Source of the DNA: Erythrophleum ivorense
Taxonomy: Eukaryota; Streptophyta; Magnoliopsida; Fabales; Fabaceae
Length of the DNA stretch: 64,000 nt
Assembly (NCBI GenBank): GCA_026724425.1
Contig: JAIUCV010000004.1
Location: 2,118,001-2,182,000 of the forward strand
Direction of reading: 5' to 3'
Shown here: positions 62,301-64,000 of the stretch, one piece after another
Numbering within the stretch: the first letter of the stretch is position 1
Layout of the letters: each line of letters starts with the position of its first letter
The notes under the pieces: model-generated
Told to the model about the DNA's origin: nothing
The model's database searches: none
What the model saw: the letters and a program-made list of their open reading frames with translations, nothing else
Program-made: the position numbers and the translations under genes

Positions 62301-63700
62301 TTAATAGAATGGTCGTTTTATAGGCATATTTTTGTAAATTATTTCTAGTATGTTATATTTTTTTTTTCACTTTTTATCTGTATATTTTATTTTATTTGTT
62401 TAATATAAAGGAGGCCTAATGGGTAGGCCTCTAGAGAAGTAGGGTAAAAAAGATCGACTTAATATCAATGTCAAGCTCATTTTGATTTTATATTTTGTAG
62501 TTTTTTTCATGAGTATTTTTATACTCTTTAAGTGTGAGACTAATCTCCCTCAAGGATTTGGGTTTGTCCTCTTAAATATTTTTTTACAACCCTAACCCCT
62601 GATATCGGATAAACCCCATAACTGATAAATTCAAGTTTATTTACTGAGTTATATTTTACTATTTGAACTATGGTTTAACGATGTAACTTGAGCTCCTTAA
62701 TCTTCAATTTGTCTTGACGAATTATTTCCTTTTGTTTATAATTTATTGTAAAACTGATTCTTTAAATTTTTGTTAAAAATAATTTAATAATTTTTAGCAG
62801 GTTATTAGGGCTTATATACTTCATTAATCACTAAAATTTTGTAGTTAAATTAATTTATAATATTATTTATAGAATTTATACATTTATAATATTATTTATA
62901 GAATTTATACATATATTTAGCTTATTTTTAAAAGTTCATAATCAAAGTTTCACAATTTGTCATAATAAATGCTAAGAAAACCTCATTATTAAATTTTAAA
63001 GGCAAACGGTTCTTATAAATAATTTTGAACCTAATTATTTCTATCAACATTTTAGACATATAAATGTTTCTAGCATCCAAATATAAATTAGATTATTTCT
63101 AAATTATACATATGATAATAGACCTTATTAAATAAACTTTTCTCAAATAATTATTTATTTAATGACCCGTATGGTTTGAATTTCATTTTGTTTTTGGCCA
63201 ATGAATTTGATTAGTATGTTTTGTAAAATATTAAAAATTTTTAAATGATTGATTCTTTTAAAAAAATTAAATATAATTTTTATATCATTATTATCAAGTT
63301 ACTTAATAAAAATATAACTAATGTATAATTTTTAAAACTAAACATATAATTTTTATAACTTAATATTATATAATTAAATTTTAAAATAATTTTTCTATAT
63401 ATATTATATTTTTATTAAAATATTTGATAGTAAAAATATAAAAAATTATACTTAAATCTGATTTTTTTAATAACTGCTTAAAAGACCAAATTTATTTAAA
63501 GTTTCTTATATTTTTACTATTATATTCTTTAATCAAAACATAATAAATATATAATATTTTAATAATAAAATGATAAATATATAATTTAATTAAAAATTAT
63601 ATAATTATTTGTAAAAGTTATAAATTTTCATATTTTTTTAAATATTATACATATATTATATGCTAATTAGAAAATTTCACAACAAAAATATAAGTGGATT
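59331..63700. other. AT-rich intergenic DNA
   Basis: No gene recognised. A poly(A) stretch at 60063-60075 after AATATAATAAAATGC could be the tail of a retroposed sequence. From 61,000 on, AT content is very high with almost no open frames. Confidence 0.5.
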
Positions 63701-64000
63701 CAAGTGTTTTTCCAATCTTGATGTGGTGGAACTGTAATTTTTGTTACGAAAATGGGTCGATTTGTCATTTTGTAAAACCTAAGCGTAGCTAAATCGAGTG
63801 TGGTTTAGCTAAAAAGAAAAACATCTGCCCATATTTGCTTCGTAAACTGAACCAAAAAACACGACGTAATCGTCCGCGTCCGGAAGAAACTTGGAACCTC
63901 TAAGCTTCATATTCCTCCATCTTCACAGAGACCAGCTGCACGATACAAATCGGTTAAGAAAAGATCAAGGGGGTCTTTGACATAAATTCCCAGAATGTAC
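63700..64000 (+). other. Possible promoter and 5' UTR of a gene continuing past the window
   Basis: GC content rises abruptly near 63800 after 2.5 kb of AT-rich DNA; CGTCCGCGTCCGG and a C/T-rich stretch occur. An ATG appears at 63994-63996. The direction and identity of the gene cannot be judged. Confidence 0.25.

Noticed and set aside
1..64000. CRISPR arrays, bacterial operons, ribosome-binding sites, replication origins
   Set aside because: The window is plant nuclear DNA; no spaced identical repeats or prokaryotic gene organisation is present.

Overview
This is a nuclear genomic window from a dicot (eudicot) plant. The evidence is AT-rich intergenic DNA, spliced genes with GT-AG introns of 90 bp to 6.3 kb, plant-only families (a plastid RbcX chaperone, a PLS-class PPR protein, an IDA-like secreted peptide precursor) and a dense load of plant transposons. 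The species cannot be named from the sequence alone. Exon joins were worked out by hand from splice sites, reading phase and recalled family sequences; no database search was run.

Layout. 591-9513 (minus): a five-exon RbcX type 2 (RBCX2) gene whose third intron is 6.3 kb long and holds low-complexity DNA and an RTE-type LINE. 10123-11146: a small Mutator-like element (MULE) beside the RbcX promoter, with G-box palindromes in both terminal inverted repeats (TIRs). 12358-18713 (plus): two exons of an unrecognised gene, split by a decayed Ty1/Copia retrotransposon (14037-18637, minus) with two LTRs and a 5-bp target duplication. 20060-20695 (plus): an intronless secreted-peptide precursor with five tandem 36-residue IDA-like (EPIP) units; this is the most unusual coding feature here. 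25295-27532 (plus): an intronless PLS/E-class PPR gene. 28126-30440: a hAT-type element with an exact 8-bp target duplication, carrying spliced-gene fragments that resemble the prefoldin-like URI/RMP gene. 30788-32999: another non-autonomous MULE. 33821-40254 (minus): a five-exon SEC62 gene. 43091-49021: a ~5.9-kb MULE with long TIRs and a decayed FAR1-type transposase. 49697-58698 (plus): an eight-exon ARMC8 (GID5-like) gene with one in-frame TGA in exon 2. 59-64 kb: AT-rich DNA, probably reaching the 5' region of another gene at the right edge.

The host genes do unrelated housekeeping or signalling jobs: Rubisco assembly, organelle RNA processing, ER translocation, GID/CTLH ubiquitin ligase and peptide signalling. 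They do not form a pathway. What ties the window together is transposon activity: at least ten elements with recognisable ends, several inside introns or next to splice sites and promoters, and two that appear to have captured host exons.
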